Of a stretch of 64,000 nt of DNA, positions 1-9,278 are shown piece by piece. The notes beneath the pieces were generated by a model. It searched no databases and had not been told where the DNA came from. It saw only the letters and a list, made by a program, of their open reading frames with translations. Every line of letters starts with the position of its first letter. The stretch's first letter is position 1. The stretch covers positions 1-64,000 of the forward strand of contig PEFW01000008.1 of assembly GCA_002890675.1 (NCBI GenBank), in the 5' to 3' direction. This stretch comes from Candidatus Methylaffinis lahnbergensis. Its GTDB lineage: Bacteria; Pseudomonadota; Alphaproteobacteria; Rhizobiales; Beijerinckiaceae. Both the position numbers and the translations under genes were made by a program.

Positions 1-171
1 GGCGATCGCGGGCAGGCGCATCGCATCGAGCGCCGCGGTTGGAGCGGAGGCCGATCCATGCTCCCCGGCGACGGCGGCGATCTCGATCAAGCGCTTTGTG
101 AAGGAAGCAAGAATACGCTCCTCCTCGGCGCGCAGATTGCAGACCTCCGAATTCATGTCGAAAAAATTCAT
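1..171 (-). CDS. hypothetical protein, N-terminal part (runs off the left edge)
   Basis: An open frame of 57 codons starts at ATG 171 on the minus strand and stays open to base 1. It begins MNFFDMNSEVCNLRAEEER and continues with a helical, charged stretch. A GGGGG run lies about 5 nt upstream of the ATG and could serve as ribosome binding site. Codon use is GC-rich and host-like. No family is recognised from this fragment, and the rest of the gene lies outside the window. Confidence 0.5.
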   Translation of the reverse strand, partial: MNFFDMNSEVCNLRAEEERILASFTKRLIEIAAVAGEHGSASAPTAALDAMRLPAIA

Positions 172-639
172 TTTAACCCCCGGATCAATCTTAATAAATA
201 CTTCGATGACCGATGTGGTACTGGAGTCAACGGCTCCGATTGTAACCGCGCATACCAAGAGCTACCGGGGCGAACCGCGGGCGAAACAGGGAGCCTCGGA
301 TAAATAGTTTTTTGACGAATAACAAGCCCTGACATTTCTATAGCGAGAGCTCCTTTCTGGATCATGAGCGAAATGGCTAAGAAGCGGCGGCTGTATCAAA
401 AATGGCCGGCATGGCAAATAGTAGGTCCATGGTTTCGATTAAATTGAAAAACTCCCCTCGCGTATGATTTAATAATATGATCATTCATCAAATATCAAGC
501 GAAAGTTATGTAATTTTTGCCGTAGGTCCATTAAAAGTAAATCATATGATTGTGGATTTGGCAATGAAAAATAGGACACCTCTAAAAATTGCGGTTTTGG
601 CGGGGTGGCCGGCGTTTGAGGTGGCGGCGTTATTGAATT
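172..639. other. AT-richer intergenic stretch without a recognisable gene
   Basis: About 470 bases between the left-edge gene and the IS5-family remnant. It is clearly AT-richer than its surroundings, particularly around 300-600. Open frames on both strands have no recognisable protein character. It probably holds the promoter of the left-edge gene and decayed flanking sequence of the insertion element. Confidence 0.4.
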
Positions 640-1198
640 GTCGGGGCGCATCCTCTCGCCCCGTAACGGCGCATGAATTTGCGCCGGCGATCGACGCCGA
701 TTTGGTTCAAAAACGAGCGCTCGTGCTTCTTCGACCAGCACGCCTCGCGTGCCGGAACCTGAGGCTCCCGTCGCTCCTGGCGCCCTTCGCGCTTTTCTTT
801 TTTCCTTCCGGGCGAAAAGCGCTTGGAACCAGCGCTCGCCCTGCCGAGGTCGCCCTTGTCCTTCAAGAACAAATCGAACAGCTCTTTCGCCCCGCCCGCT
901 GGCCAGGCCGCGCGATAGAGCTACAAAGCTTTGGCGCCGGCAACCGCGTATTCGAGACCAAGGCCGAGAAACCGCATGAACGAGAGGCGATCGCGCCGCT
1001 GATATTCCGCCCGATCGCCGGAACGAGCGCCTGCAACGCCAGCCCCTTGAAGACCGCGATTTCGTCCCAACGCTTGCGTTCCGCCAAATTTTTGCGCGCC
1101 GCTTTCAGCTTGGGCTGGAAGGATTCCCATAGCACCATCGCCGCGATCGCCACCAGCGGATCGCCTTTTTCGTCGAGGCTTTCATAGCGCCGGTTCAA
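640..1198 (-). pseudogene. IS5-family transposase remnant, frameshifted and truncated
   Basis: The minus strand from 1198 reads an IS5-type N-terminus (RYESLDEKGDPLVAIAAMV, then an FKGLALQAL motif). The frame then shifts, and AEYQRRDRLSFMRFLGLGLE, a typical IS5 block, appears in another frame (inside 921..1130). A third frame (inside 630..872) carries KKHERSF followed by VDRRRKFMRRY, the region after the first catalytic aspartate. The C-terminal part with the remaining catalytic residues is missing. At least two frameshifts and a 3' deletion make it inactive. No terminal inverted repeats were recognised. Confidence 0.8.
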
Positions 1199-1583
1199 AA
1201 CGAAAAAAACGCTGTCCCACGCCGAACTCCCGCGTTCAGATCATGAGAACCTAGAAACTGATTTCCGCGGCAGGGGAAAGAGCCTATTTTCCGAGGTGCC
1301 CTAAAGAGGATTGTAAGGCCGTTCAGCGGAGTCCCGCAATTCTTGCCCAATGCTTCTATTAAGGCCCGCACGACCTTCGGCAACTAGCGGCACTTTGCCA
1401 GCAACGGAGACATCTGTTTTTTGCGGCGCTGGTGGGGCCGCGTCTCGCGGGATTTTGCGTGCAAATATTCAGGACAGCGGTAACGGTACGTTCCGGGCGA
1501 ACGGCCACGGAATAGTCGATTTCGCCATCTATCGGCGAAGGCGCGTCTAAGGGATTGGCGCCATCCGCCGCCGCGATTCGGCA
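1199..1583. other. non-coding stretch between the IS5 remnant and serA
   Basis: About 385 bases with only short open frames of no protein character. It lies 3' of serA (minus strand) and 5' of the decayed transposase. I see no strong terminator hairpin or repeat in it. Confidence 0.35.
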
Positions 1584-3170
1584 TCAAAACGCTAGTGCCT
1601 TGGCCTCTTTAACGCCAGGCAGCGTCTCGATTTCGGCGAGCACCTTTTCCGGAATGGGGCCGTCCACCTCGACGAGCGCGATCGCAGAGCCGCCCTCGCG
1701 GTCGCGGCCGAGTGCGAACGTCGCGATATTGATCGCGGCATTGCCGAGAAGGCTCGCGAACCGACCGATGAAACCCGGCTTATCTTCATTGCTGACGTAA
1801 ATCATCACGGGCGCGACCAGCGCGTCGACTTCGATCCCATTGATCGAAACAATGCGCGGCTTGCCGTCGTGAAAGACGGTACCGGAAAATGAACGCTCGT
1901 GTTCTTGCGTTGCGACCGACAGGGTGATGAGCGATTCGTAATCGGTCTCGGCAGCGCGGGTCACTTCATCGATCGCGATTCCCCGCTCCTTTGCCACGCC
2001 CGGCGCGGAAACAATATTGACGCCCGCGAGCACTGGCCGCAAAAGCCCGGCGATCGCCGATGCGGTCAGCGCTTTCGTGTTGAATCCGGCCACTTTGCCC
2101 TCATAGGTGATCGCCACCCCTTTAATCCCGCTATCGACGAACTGCCCGGCAAAGGAACCGAGACGGCCGGCGAGCGCGATGAAGGGCTTGAGTTTGGGGG
2201 CTTCGTCGGCGGTGATCGAGGGAAAGTTGATCGCATTCGCAATCGCGCCGCAGAGCAGATAGTCCGACATCTGCGCGGCGACCTGCAACGCGACGTTTTC
2301 TTGCGCCTCGCCGGTCGAAGCGCCAAGATGCGGCGTGCAGACCGTATTTGGATGGCCGAAAAGCGGGTTTCCAGTTGCCGGTTCATGCACGAATACGTCG
2401 AAAGCCGCGCCAGCCACATGGCCGCAGTCAAGGAGCGCGCGCAAGGCCGGTTCGTCGACAAGTCCGCCCCGCGCGCAATTGACAATCCGCACGCCTCTCT
2501 TGGTCTTGGCGAGATTTTCCGCCGACAAAATGTTTTTCGTCTGCGCCGTCAGCGGCGTGTGCAAGGTAATGAAATCCGCGCGGCTAAGTAGCGTTTGGAG
2601 ATCAACCTTCTCGACGCCGAAATCGACGGCGCGTTCCGGCGAGAGATATGGATCGTAGGCGATGACCCGCATGTGCAAGCCAATCGCGCGCGAGGCGACG
2701 ATCGATCCGATAGTGCCGCAGCCGATGATGCCGAGCACCTTGCCGGTGATCTCGACACCCATGAAACGGTTCTTTTCCCATTTGCCGGCCTGGGTCGACA
2801 AATCGGCCTGGGGAATCTGGCGGGCGAGCGCGAACATCAATGCGATCGCATGTTCGGCGGTGGTGATCGAATTGCCAAACGGCGTATTCATCACGATAAT
2901 GCCTTTCGCGGTCGCGGCGGGAATATCGACATTGTTGACGCCGATCCCAGCGCGGCCGATCACTTTAAGCTTGCCCGCGCGCTCAAGAAGTTTGGCCGTG
3001 ACCTTCGTCGCCGAGCGAATGGCAAGGCCGTCGAAACCGCCGATGATGCTGGCGAGCTTGTCCTTGTCCTTGCCGAGGCCCGGCTGAAAATCGGCCTCGA
3101 TGCCGCGCTCCTTGAAAATGGCGACGGCGGCAGGCGACAAGGCATCGGAGATCAATACACGCGGGGCCAA
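1584..3170 (-). CDS. serA: D-3-phosphoglycerate dehydrogenase
   Basis: Oxidises 3-phosphoglycerate to 3-phosphohydroxypyruvate with NAD+, the first step of serine synthesis. The long-type enzyme (528 aa) has an N-terminal substrate/NAD domain with the Rossmann motif GIIGCGTIGS (about residue 145), the NCARGGLVDE block with the catalytic arginine, PHLGAST with the catalytic histidine, an intervening domain, and a C-terminal ACT domain (about 455-528). The frame is open further upstream to 3242. I chose TTG 3170 because GGGAG sits 7 nt before it and the protein then begins LAPRVLISD, matching the family start and length. It lies 184 bp behind serC on the same strand, so co-transcription is likely. 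Confidence 0.93.
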   Translation of the reverse strand: MAPRVLISDALSPAAVAIFKERGIEADFQPGLGKDKDKLASIIGGFDGLAIRSATKVTAKLLERAGKLKVIGRAGIGVNNVDIPAATAKGIIVMNTPFGNSITTAEHAIALMFALARQIPQADLSTQAGKWEKNRFMGVEITGKVLGIIGCGTIGSIVASRAIGLHMRVIAYDPYLSPERAVDFGVEKVDLQTLLSRADFITLHTPLTAQTKNILSAENLAKTKRGVRIVNCARGGLVDEPALRALLDCGHVAGAAFDVFVHEPATGNPLFGHPNTVCTPHLGASTGEAQENVALQVAAQMSDYLLCGAIANAINFPSITADEAPKLKPFIALAGRLGSFAGQFVDSGIKGVAITYEGKVAGFNTKALTASAIAGLLRPVLAGVNIVSAPGVAKERGIAIDEVTRAAETDYESLITLSVATQEHERSFSGTVFHDGKPRIVSINGIEVDALVAPVMIYVSNEDKPGFIGRFASLLGNAAINIATFALGRDREGGSAIALVEVDGPIPEKVLAEIETLPGVKEAKALAF

Positions 3171-3354
3171 GGGGATTCTCCCGGAACATGATAGAGCGAA
3201 AGTGAAACCCGGCGGCGCCGGATCATCGTGATGCGCGAGCAACAGTTTTCGATCTTGACGCGATTAAATCGGATCAAGATCTAGCGTGGCCAGATCATCC
3301 CCTGCCTCGCCCTGGCAATCCTATGCTCGCCGGATGATTGCATCCGCGCCGCGC

Positions 3355-4527
3355 TTACGCCGCCTTGGCGAGATCGCTCTCGGTTTTCGCGAAAGCGAAA
3401 TCGAGCCACGGCGTCAGCGCCTCGATATCGCTCGTCTCGACGGTCGCGCCGCACCAGATACGAAGGCCAGGCGGCGCATCGCGATAGGAGCCGATGTCAA
3501 AGGCCACGTTTTCCTTTTCGAGCAAATTTTCGAGCGCTTTGGCAAAGGCGGCCTGGCCCGCTTGCGGAAGCTTGGCGACGACGGGGTCGACAATCTTGAG
3601 ACAGACGCTGGTATTCGATCTGATCCTCGGATCGGCGGCGAGGAAATCCACCCAGGGCGTCCGCGCCACCCAGTCGCCAAGCGCTTCAGAATTGGCGTCG
3701 GCGCGCGCGATGAGAGCATTGAGTCCGCCAAGCGATTTTCCCCAATTCAGGGCGTCGATATAATCTTCGACGCACATGAGGGAAGGGGTGTTGATGGTTT
3801 CGCCCTCGAATATAGCTTCGATCAATTTGCCGCCATGGGTCAAACGGAAAAGTTTTGGTAGCGGCCAGGGAGGCGTATACGTTTCCAGTCTTTCCACGGC
3901 GCGGGGGGAAACAATCAACATGCCATGCGCGGCCTCGCCGCCAAGCGCCTTCTGCCAGGAGAAAGTGGTGACATCGAGCTTTCCCCAATCGAGTTTTTGG
4001 GCGAAGGCGGCCGACGTCGCGTCGCAGATCGTTAGACCCTTGCGGCCGGCCGCGATCCAATCGGCATTGGGAACGCGCACGCCGGACGTCGTTCCATTCC
4101 ATGCAAAGACGATGTCATGTTCGAAATCGGCACGCGCGAGATCGGCGACCTCGCCGTAGTCCGTCACGAAAGCCCGGGCGTTCTTTAGTTTCAAATGCTC
4201 GACGATATCGTTGACCCAGCCCTTGCCGAAGGATTCCCAGGCGAAGACATCGACGCCGCGCTGGCCGAGCAAGGACCAAAGCGCCGCCTCGACAGCGCCG
4301 GTATCAGAGCCGGGGATAATGCCAATTCGATAATCTCGCGGAACCTGCAAAAGCTCGCGGGTCAAATCAATCGCGCGTTTTAATTTGGCCTTGCTGGCCT
4401 TGGCCCGGTGCGAGCGCCCAAGCGCCGCGTCTTGAAGATTTTGGAGTTGCCAGCCAGGGTGTTTTGCGCACGGACCGCAAGAAAAATTGGGCTGCGAGGG
4501 CCGCGCGGCGGGAAACGTCGCTACCAT
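3355..4527 (-). CDS. serC: phosphoserine aminotransferase
   Basis: PLP enzyme converting 3-phosphohydroxypyruvate and glutamate to phosphoserine and 2-oxoglutarate. The 390-aa protein starts MVATFPAARPSQPNFSCGPC, the usual alphaproteobacterial SerC opening. TTFSWQKALGGEAAHG carries the PLP-binding lysine. The open frame extends to 4866, but that extension crosses a repeat element and looks non-coding. ATG 4527 has GGGAGG 9 nt upstream, whereas the in-frame ATG 4536 directly abuts that site. serA follows on the same strand, making the classic serC-serA pair. Confidence 0.92.
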   Translation of the reverse strand: MVATFPAARPSQPNFSCGPCAKHPGWQLQNLQDAALGRSHRAKASKAKLKRAIDLTRELLQVPRDYRIGIIPGSDTGAVEAALWSLLGQRGVDVFAWESFGKGWVNDIVEHLKLKNARAFVTDYGEVADLARADFEHDIVFAWNGTTSGVRVPNADWIAAGRKGLTICDATSAAFAQKLDWGKLDVTTFSWQKALGGEAAHGMLIVSPRAVERLETYTPPWPLPKLFRLTHGGKLIEAIFEGETINTPSLMCVEDYIDALNWGKSLGGLNALIARADANSEALGDWVARTPWVDFLAADPRIRSNTSVCLKIVDPVVAKLPQAGQAAFAKALENLLEKENVAFDIGSYRDAPPGLRIWCGATVETSDIEALTPWLDFAFAKTESDLAKAA

Positions 4528-4651
4528 AATGACCATCCTCCCAGATGGGCGCCTTTCGTTGGGGAAAGGTGTCCCAAGGCGTTGGGTACGCCGCGCGGGC
4601 GGCTCGGTCAAGCCGCGCTCGGGGCAATGTCTCGGTTTGAATTTTGCTTCC
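4528..4651 (-). promoter_or_regulatory. serC 5' leader with hairpins, candidate structured RNA
   Basis: The transcript upstream of serC can form at least two short hairpins: CCTTTC/GAAAGG with a 6-nt loop close to the ribosome binding site (4552..4569), and CGGCTTGACCGAGCCG (4601..4616). A serC RNA motif is known upstream of serC in alphaproteobacteria, but I cannot confirm from memory that this sequence fits its consensus. The leader is bounded on the far side by a MITE-like element. Confidence 0.3.
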
Positions 4652-4877
4652 GGCCGATACTGTTGAAAAACTCGATTTTTTGCCGCGATCACAATTCCTG
4701 AGGCAGCAGGCGGGCTTCTAGAAGAAAGCGCTACAGGTTCGGCCGAAAGGCTGACTTTTCGGTGTGCGGCGGCCGTAGCGAATTGGCGATGGCAACGCGT
4801 GGCGCTACCTGCCCTGCATGACCAAACTCCGATTTTCTGACGTCCCTCATTTTCCGAGTTTTTCAACGGTATCGGCC
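4652..4877. mobile_element. MITE-like non-autonomous element with 23-bp inverted repeats
   Basis: The left end (4652..4674, starting GGCCGATACTGTTGAAAAAC) is the inverse of the right end (4855..4877) with a single mismatch, T for C at the tenth base. The 226-bp interior has no transposase. TGTTGAAAAACTC-type ends occur in several DDE-transposase IS families, so it may be a deleted IS or a MITE mobilised in trans. No target-site duplication is evident. It lies about 125 bp upstream of the serC start. Confidence 0.65.
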
Positions 4878-4991
4878 CTGTGCGGACACAGGAAATGTAG
4901 ACTCGGACGCAACCACAGTCCTCGGGCTGGAAGGCGAGGGCCGAACGCCCTTCGGCTCAGCAACAGTACCGCACGGAACCGCACGACCGAA

Positions 4992-5522
4992 TCATTGAAG
5001 AAGACGACGGGCATAATCAGCGATGAGTCCGAAGATTCCGATACGTTTTGCTGCTTCCAAAAGCTGCGGGGTGATCGAATGGAGAGCTGCACCCCAATAT
5101 CTCAGGTGAGCCCGAGCAACCGTCATGCCTTTGGTGAGATCGCACTGGAAAACCTCGTCGAGGTCGTCGAGCAACGCTTCCCGATAGCGTTTCTTGGTGC
5201 ACCAGCTTACAAGGAGTTCGGCGGCTCGCGGAGGTTCCGTTCTGGGTGAAGCGGGTCGTGGTATTGTTACCTCGCGTGGTAAAGCGGCAGAACCGGCGGC
5301 GGCGGCCTCATCGGCGGCTTCCGTCGCGGCCAATTGCCCTGCGGTGAATACTAGCGGGGTGGCGCCTTCCGTTCCAATCAACGCCACAATCTTAGCTGGT
5401 GAGGCAGCAATCGTCGCCGTTGAGAGTGAGTCATTATTGGAAACTTGGTGCCACAGATTGGCTTCACCGGCTCCTGCGAGTTTTATACTATGTGTTTCGA
5501 GCAGTAGATTGAAGGTGCTCAT
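4992..5522 (-). CDS. hypothetical protein with a permease-prefix-like C-terminal helical segment, partner of PadR
   Basis: A 176-aa protein whose ATG overlaps the padR stop (ATGA), so the two are translationally coupled. The first 100 residues are Ala/Thr/Pro-rich with low complexity. The last 75 (from about WCTKKRYREALLDDLDEVFQ) contain a pattern of the type RxREALLxDLxExF...YW..AL.SI, resembling the short helical prefix domains found fused to membrane permeases and often encoded beside PadR regulators. No transmembrane helix follows. Function unknown; by context it may be the target or partner of the PadR protein. Confidence 0.6.
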   Translation of the reverse strand: MSTFNLLLETHSIKLAGAGEANLWHQVSNNDSLSTATIAASPAKIVALIGTEGATPLVFTAGQLAATEAADEAAAAGSAALPREVTIPRPASPRTEPPRAAELLVSWCTKKRYREALLDDLDEVFQCDLTKGMTVARAHLRYWGAALHSITPQLLEAAKRIGIFGLIADYARRLLQ

Positions 5523-5872
5523 GCGAAGGCCCCTTTCAGCTTGAGCCCAGAACGCATGGCGTCCATTGCATTGAGCGAGGCTTGAAGGGCCTTTTCGCCG
5601 GTTCCGGCAATCGTGAAATAAAGCTTCTTACGGCCGCCGCGTACGGCTGTCGCTTCTCCTTCGCGAGATTCGATCAAGCCCCCGTTTTCGAGACGTTCGA
5701 GAACAGCATAGATCGAGCCGAAGGAATACTCCTTGTTGATGCGCGTCTTGATCTCATCGCGAATGGAAACGCCATAAGCGTTGGGATGCAGACGCATGAT
5801 CGCCAGCAGCATCTGCTGCTCGATCAGCGTCAGGTCGGTGACATCGGTCATGAAAAACTCCGATTGTTTCAT
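5519..5872 (-). CDS. PadR-family transcriptional regulator
   Basis: 117 aa with the PadR winged-helix fold: LTLIEQQMLLAIMRLHPNAYGVSIRDEI, then SFGSIYAVLERLENGGLIESREGEATAVRGGRKKLYFTI, which contains the recognition helix and wing. The short C-terminal helix for dimerisation follows. PadR proteins usually repress their own operon in response to ligands or membrane stress. The sequence just upstream (CATTTGTTCGTAAATATG, 5869..5886) is weakly palindromic and could be an operator, though that is only a suggestion. The downstream gene starts inside its stop codon. Confidence 0.85.
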   Translation of the reverse strand: MKQSEFFMTDVTDLTLIEQQMLLAIMRLHPNAYGVSIRDEIKTRINKEYSFGSIYAVLERLENGGLIESREGEATAVRGGRKKLYFTIAGTGEKALQASLNAMDAMRSGLKLKGAFA

Positions 5873-6150
5873 TTGTTCGTAAATATGGAAGAAATCGTCT
5901 GGATGTCAAGACACCGGGGGCGAAATTCGTTTGAGCCTCCCAAAGAGCAACGAAAACAGGTCGAAGCGGTGGCGGCCTACGGCATCGCGGCACTAGGGCG
6001 TAGGCCGGGCGGGACGTTTTTCGAGAGTCTCCTGCGCTGCCAATAACCGCTATTGGAGCACTGGCGTCCTTCGGGTCGTATCGGCAGGTTGCCGCGCCGC
6101 AGCCGGAAAGCTAGGTTACCCTCTCCCTTCTGTTAGAACGGTTTCCCGGC

Positions 6151-6735
6151 GTGTTTCAAAGCGTTTTCGCCTTTCTGTTCGGCTATGCTTGCGGGGCGAT
6201 TCCGTTCGGCGTCATTTTGACGCGCGCGGCGGGCACGGCGGACCTTCGCGCGATCGGATCCGGCAATATTGGCGCGACCAACGTTTTGCGCACCGGCCGC
6301 AAGGATTTGGCCGCGCTGACCCTCCTCCTCGATCTCTTGAAGGGGACCGTCGCGGTTTTGACCGTTGCCCATGTTGCGCCGGGCACCCCCATGCTCCTCG
6401 CCGCGCTCGGCGCTTTTCTTGGCCATTTATTTCCGGCCTGGCTGAAATTTAGAGGCGGCAAGGGGGTCGCGACCTTCCTCGGCTGTCTACTCGCCGCCGC
6501 CTGGCAGGCGGCGCTGGCCTTCGGCATCGTCTGGCTCGCGGTCGCCTTCCTCACCCGTTATTCCTCGGCCGCCGCGCTTACCGCAAGTGCGCTGACTCCA
6601 ATCGTTCTTATGATCATGGGCCAGACCGGCGCCGCGCTCGTGTTCGGGCTAATGGCGATTCTGTTGTGGGTCAAACATCGCGCCAATATTTCGCGGCTTG
6701 TGGCGGGCTCGGAGTCGCGGATCGGGACAGATTGA
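6151..6735 (+). CDS. plsY: glycerol-3-phosphate acyltransferase PlsY
   Basis: Integral membrane enzyme that transfers acyl from acyl-phosphate to glycerol-3-phosphate, the first step of phospholipid synthesis. The 194-aa protein has about five membrane segments and the family's three cytoplasmic motifs: [12 protein letters not shown] (about 34-45), LDLLKG, and [12 protein letters not shown] (about 97-108), plus a C-terminal KHRANISRL block. Translation appears to start at GTG 6151. The stop overlaps the dprA start (TGATG), indicating an operon. Confidence 0.93.
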   Translation: MFQSVFAFLFGYACGAIPFGVILTRAAGTADLRAIGSGNIGATNVLRTGRKDLAALTLLLDLLKGTVAVLTVAHVAPGTPMLLAALGAFLGHLFPAWLKFRGGKGVATFLGCLLAAAWQAALAFGIVWLAVAFLTRYSSAAALTASALTPIVLMIMGQTGAALVFGLMAILLWVKHRANISRLVAGSESRIGTD

Positions 6736-8051
6736 TGGATGAAACCCAGCTTTCCCCGGAAACGCTCGCCCCCCTCGACGACGGCGAGCGTTTCGATTGG
6801 CTGCGGCTGCTCCGCTGTGAAAATATCGGACCCCGGACATTTAACGTTCTGCTGAGCCGCCATGGGAGCGCGGGAGCGGCGCTTGCCGCCTTGCCGGCAT
6901 TGATCGCGAGCGGCAAGCCGGGCCGGAAGATCCGCATCGCGACGAGCGAGGAGACCGAGCGGGAGATCGAGGCGGCGCAGCGGTTGGGCGTGCGTTTTAT
7001 TGGCATCGGCGAGCCGGATTATCCAGCACTTCTGCGGCGCACCGCCTCGGCCCCGCCCTTGATCGCAATGCGCGGCAATCTTTCGAGCCTGCGGCGCTCG
7101 AAAATCGCGATCGTCGGCGCCCGCAACGCCTCGGCGGCGGGGCTCGCCTTCACATCGCAGCTTACGCGCGGAATTGCCCGCGCCGGGCATGTGATTGTCT
7201 CCGGCCTCGCGCGCGGGATCGACGCGCGGGCGCATCAGGCGGCAATCGAGACCGGGACGATCGCGGTCCTCGCGGGCGGTTTGGGGAATATCTATCCCGC
7301 CGAACATGAAGCCCTGCTTGAGCGGCTCCTCGAACAAGGCGCCGCGATCAGCGAAATGCCGTTCGGCTGGGAAGCGCGGGGACGCGACTTTCCCCGCCGC
7401 AACCGGATTGTCGCGGGTCTTTGCCGGGCGGTCGTCGTCGTCGAAGCGGCGCGCCGGTCCGGCTCTCTCATCACCGCGAAATTCGCCGCCGAAGAAGGGC
7501 GGGAGGTCTTTGCCGTACCGGGCTCGCCGCTCGATCCGCGCGCGGAAGGTGCCAACGATCTGTTGCGCGACGGCGCCACGCTCTGCACCAGGGCGGAGGA
7601 CGTCATTGACGCGCTCGTAGAGCAAAACCTGGCGCGTAAGCTACCGGATACCGGCTTTTTCGAGCCCGGTTCCATAGGCCGGGGGTATGAGCCGCTGTGG
7701 GACGAGCTCGATCTTCCCGAAGTGGACGCTGCACCTTTTGGGCCGACGCCCGCCAATCCGGAGGATGGCGCATCGCCAGACAAGCGCGACGGTGCCACGG
7801 CGGCGCCCGTGGTGAAACCGCCCGGGCAGCCGCGGGAAGGCCGGGAAGACATTGAGAGGCGCCTTATCGCGCTTTTGGGGCCGGTGCCGGTTTCGGTTGA
7901 CGAGCTTGCCCGCGCGTCGGAGGCGACGGCGCGGGAGGTGCGGACGGTCTTGCTCGGGCTGAAGCTCGCTGGACGGATCGAATGGCACGGCGGCGATCTC
8001 GTTTCGTCCTTGCCAGGATCCTGGCCCAGCCCCGATTGTCACGAAGAATGA
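6735..8051 (+). CDS. dprA: DNA processing protein DprA
   Basis: Single-strand DNA-binding protein that loads RecA on incoming DNA during natural transformation. The 438-aa protein has an N-terminal helical region (LLRCENIGPRTFNVLL) and a Rossmann-like core with VGARNASAAG, SGLARGIDARAH, GGLGNIYPAEH, FPRRNRIVAGL and EAARRSGSLITA. A C-terminal winged-helix domain (about 370-430) follows a Pro/Gly-rich linker. The start ATG overlaps the plsY stop by one base; the frame is open further upstream but that part lies inside plsY. The plsY-dprA order is common in Hyphomicrobiales. Confidence 0.93.
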   Translation: MDETQLSPETLAPLDDGERFDWLRLLRCENIGPRTFNVLLSRHGSAGAALAALPALIASGKPGRKIRIATSEETEREIEAAQRLGVRFIGIGEPDYPALLRRTASAPPLIAMRGNLSSLRRSKIAIVGARNASAAGLAFTSQLTRGIARAGHVIVSGLARGIDARAHQAAIETGTIAVLAGGLGNIYPAEHEALLERLLEQGAAISEMPFGWEARGRDFPRRNRIVAGLCRAVVVVEAARRSGSLITAKFAAEEGREVFAVPGSPLDPRAEGANDLLRDGATLCTRAEDVIDALVEQNLARKLPDTGFFEPGSIGRGYEPLWDELDLPEVDAAPFGPTPANPEDGASPDKRDGATAAPVVKPPGQPREGREDIERRLIALLGPVPVSVDELARASEATAREVRTVLLGLKLAGRIEWHGGDLVSSLPGSWPSPDCHEE

Positions 8052-8267
8052 CCGTTGAGACTTCGCTTCGCGGCTAGCTACGCGGCCAGTGTTTTGAGTG
8101 TATTTAACGAGCGACAAAGGGCGGAGGGGAAAAGAGTCCCGCTTCGGCTAATTTCAAACTCCCCTTGCGCAGTTGGTTGCACTGCGGTACGGATCCCTTG
8201 AAGCGGGGGTCCACGGCCCTTACCTCCTGGGTGCCGCGATCCCACTCCATCAAGACCGGGCTTCTTC
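8052..8267 (+). promoter_or_regulatory. leader/promoter region of the nuo operon
   Basis: About 215 bases between dprA and nuoA with no plausible gene. As the only sizeable gap before fourteen co-oriented nuo genes, it should hold the operon promoter. I could not assign confident -35/-10 boxes. Confidence 0.4.
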
Positions 8268-8633
8268 ATGCCGAACCTTCTCGATCAATATTTCCCGCTC
8301 GCGGTCTTCATGGCGGTTGCCGCTGCAATTTCGGGCGCCTTGTTGCTTGCCCCCTTCCTTGCCGCCTTCAAGGCGCCGGATCCGGAAAAGCTTTCCGCTT
8401 ATGAATGCGGGTTCAACGCCTTCGACGACGCCCGCATGCAATTCGACGTGCGCTTTTATCTTGTGTCGCTGCTTTTCATCATTTTCGATCTCGAGGTGGC
8501 GTTTCTGTTTCCCTGGGCGGTGGCTTTCCGCGAAGCCGGGCCTTTCGGCTTCTGGTCGATGATGGTCTTCCTTGCCGTTCTGACCATCGGCTTCGTCTAC
8601 GAATGGAGGAAGGGAGCGCTCGAATGGGATTGA
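8268..8633 (+). CDS. nuoA: NADH-quinone oxidoreductase subunit A
   Basis: Small membrane subunit of complex I at the junction of the peripheral and membrane arms. The 121-aa protein has three membrane helices and the diagnostic loop [26 protein letters not shown], followed by [12 protein letters not shown]. It is the first gene of the operon, and its end overlaps the nuoB start by 10 nt. Confidence 0.95.
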   Translation: MPNLLDQYFPLAVFMAVAAAISGALLLAPFLAAFKAPDPEKLSAYECGFNAFDDARMQFDVRFYLVSLLFIIFDLEVAFLFPWAVAFREAGPFGFWSMMVFLAVLTIGFVYEWRKGALEWD

Positions 8634-9160
8634 ACTTGGCCCAATTCGCCACGCCGCGAGGCGCGGCGGATCCTTATGTTCTTTCGATCAACGATCGCCT
8701 CGCCGACAAGGGATTTCTCGTCACCACGGCGGACGATCTCATCAACTGGGCGCGCACCGGCTCGCTTATGTGGATGACCTTCGGACTCGCCTGCTGCGCC
8801 ATCGAAATGATGCAGGTCTCGATGCCGCGCTACGATGTCGAGCGGTTCGGGTTCGCGCCGCGCGGCTCGCCGCGTCAATCCGACGTGATGATCGTCGCCG
8901 GTACACTCACCAATAAGATGGCTCCTGCCCTGCGCAAGGTCTACGATCAGATGCCAGAGCCGCGTTATGTGATCTCGATGGGCTCCTGCGCCAATGGCGG
9001 CGGCTATTACCACTATTCCTACTCGGTCGTGCGCGGCTGCGACCGGATCGTGCCCGTCGATATCTACGTCCCCGGCTGCCCGCCCTCGGCGGAAGCGCTC
9101 CTTTATGGCGTATTGCTCCTCCAAAAGAAGATCCGCCGTACCGGGACGATCGAGCGGTAA
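8624..9160 (+). CDS. nuoB: NADH-quinone oxidoreductase subunit B
   Basis: Carries the N2 [4Fe-4S] cluster that passes electrons to quinone. The 178-aa protein shows the cluster ligands in GLACCAIE (tandem cysteines), [18 protein letters not shown] and [17 protein letters not shown] 8624 was chosen over the longer open frame because it overlaps the nuoA end and gives the family's usual length and start (MGLNLAQF). Confidence 0.95.
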   Translation: MGLNLAQFATPRGAADPYVLSINDRLADKGFLVTTADDLINWARTGSLMWMTFGLACCAIEMMQVSMPRYDVERFGFAPRGSPRQSDVMIVAGTLTNKMAPALRKVYDQMPEPRYVISMGSCANGGGYYHYSYSVVRGCDRIVPVDIYVPGCPPSAEALLYGVLLLQKKIRRTGTIER

Positions 9161-9278
9161 GACTTTTTCCGGACAAATCGGATTCCGGCATTCGGCAAGA
9201 AACGGGTTGGAACAATACGCGCGCGGCGCCTTAATCAAACGCGAAGTGGATCTTAAACACGTACTGGAACGAGTCGTG

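Noticed and set aside
477..1187. 236-codon open frame on the plus strand
   Set aside because: It is antisense to the IS5-family remnant, whose family motifs are clear on the minus strand; the plus frame has no protein character.
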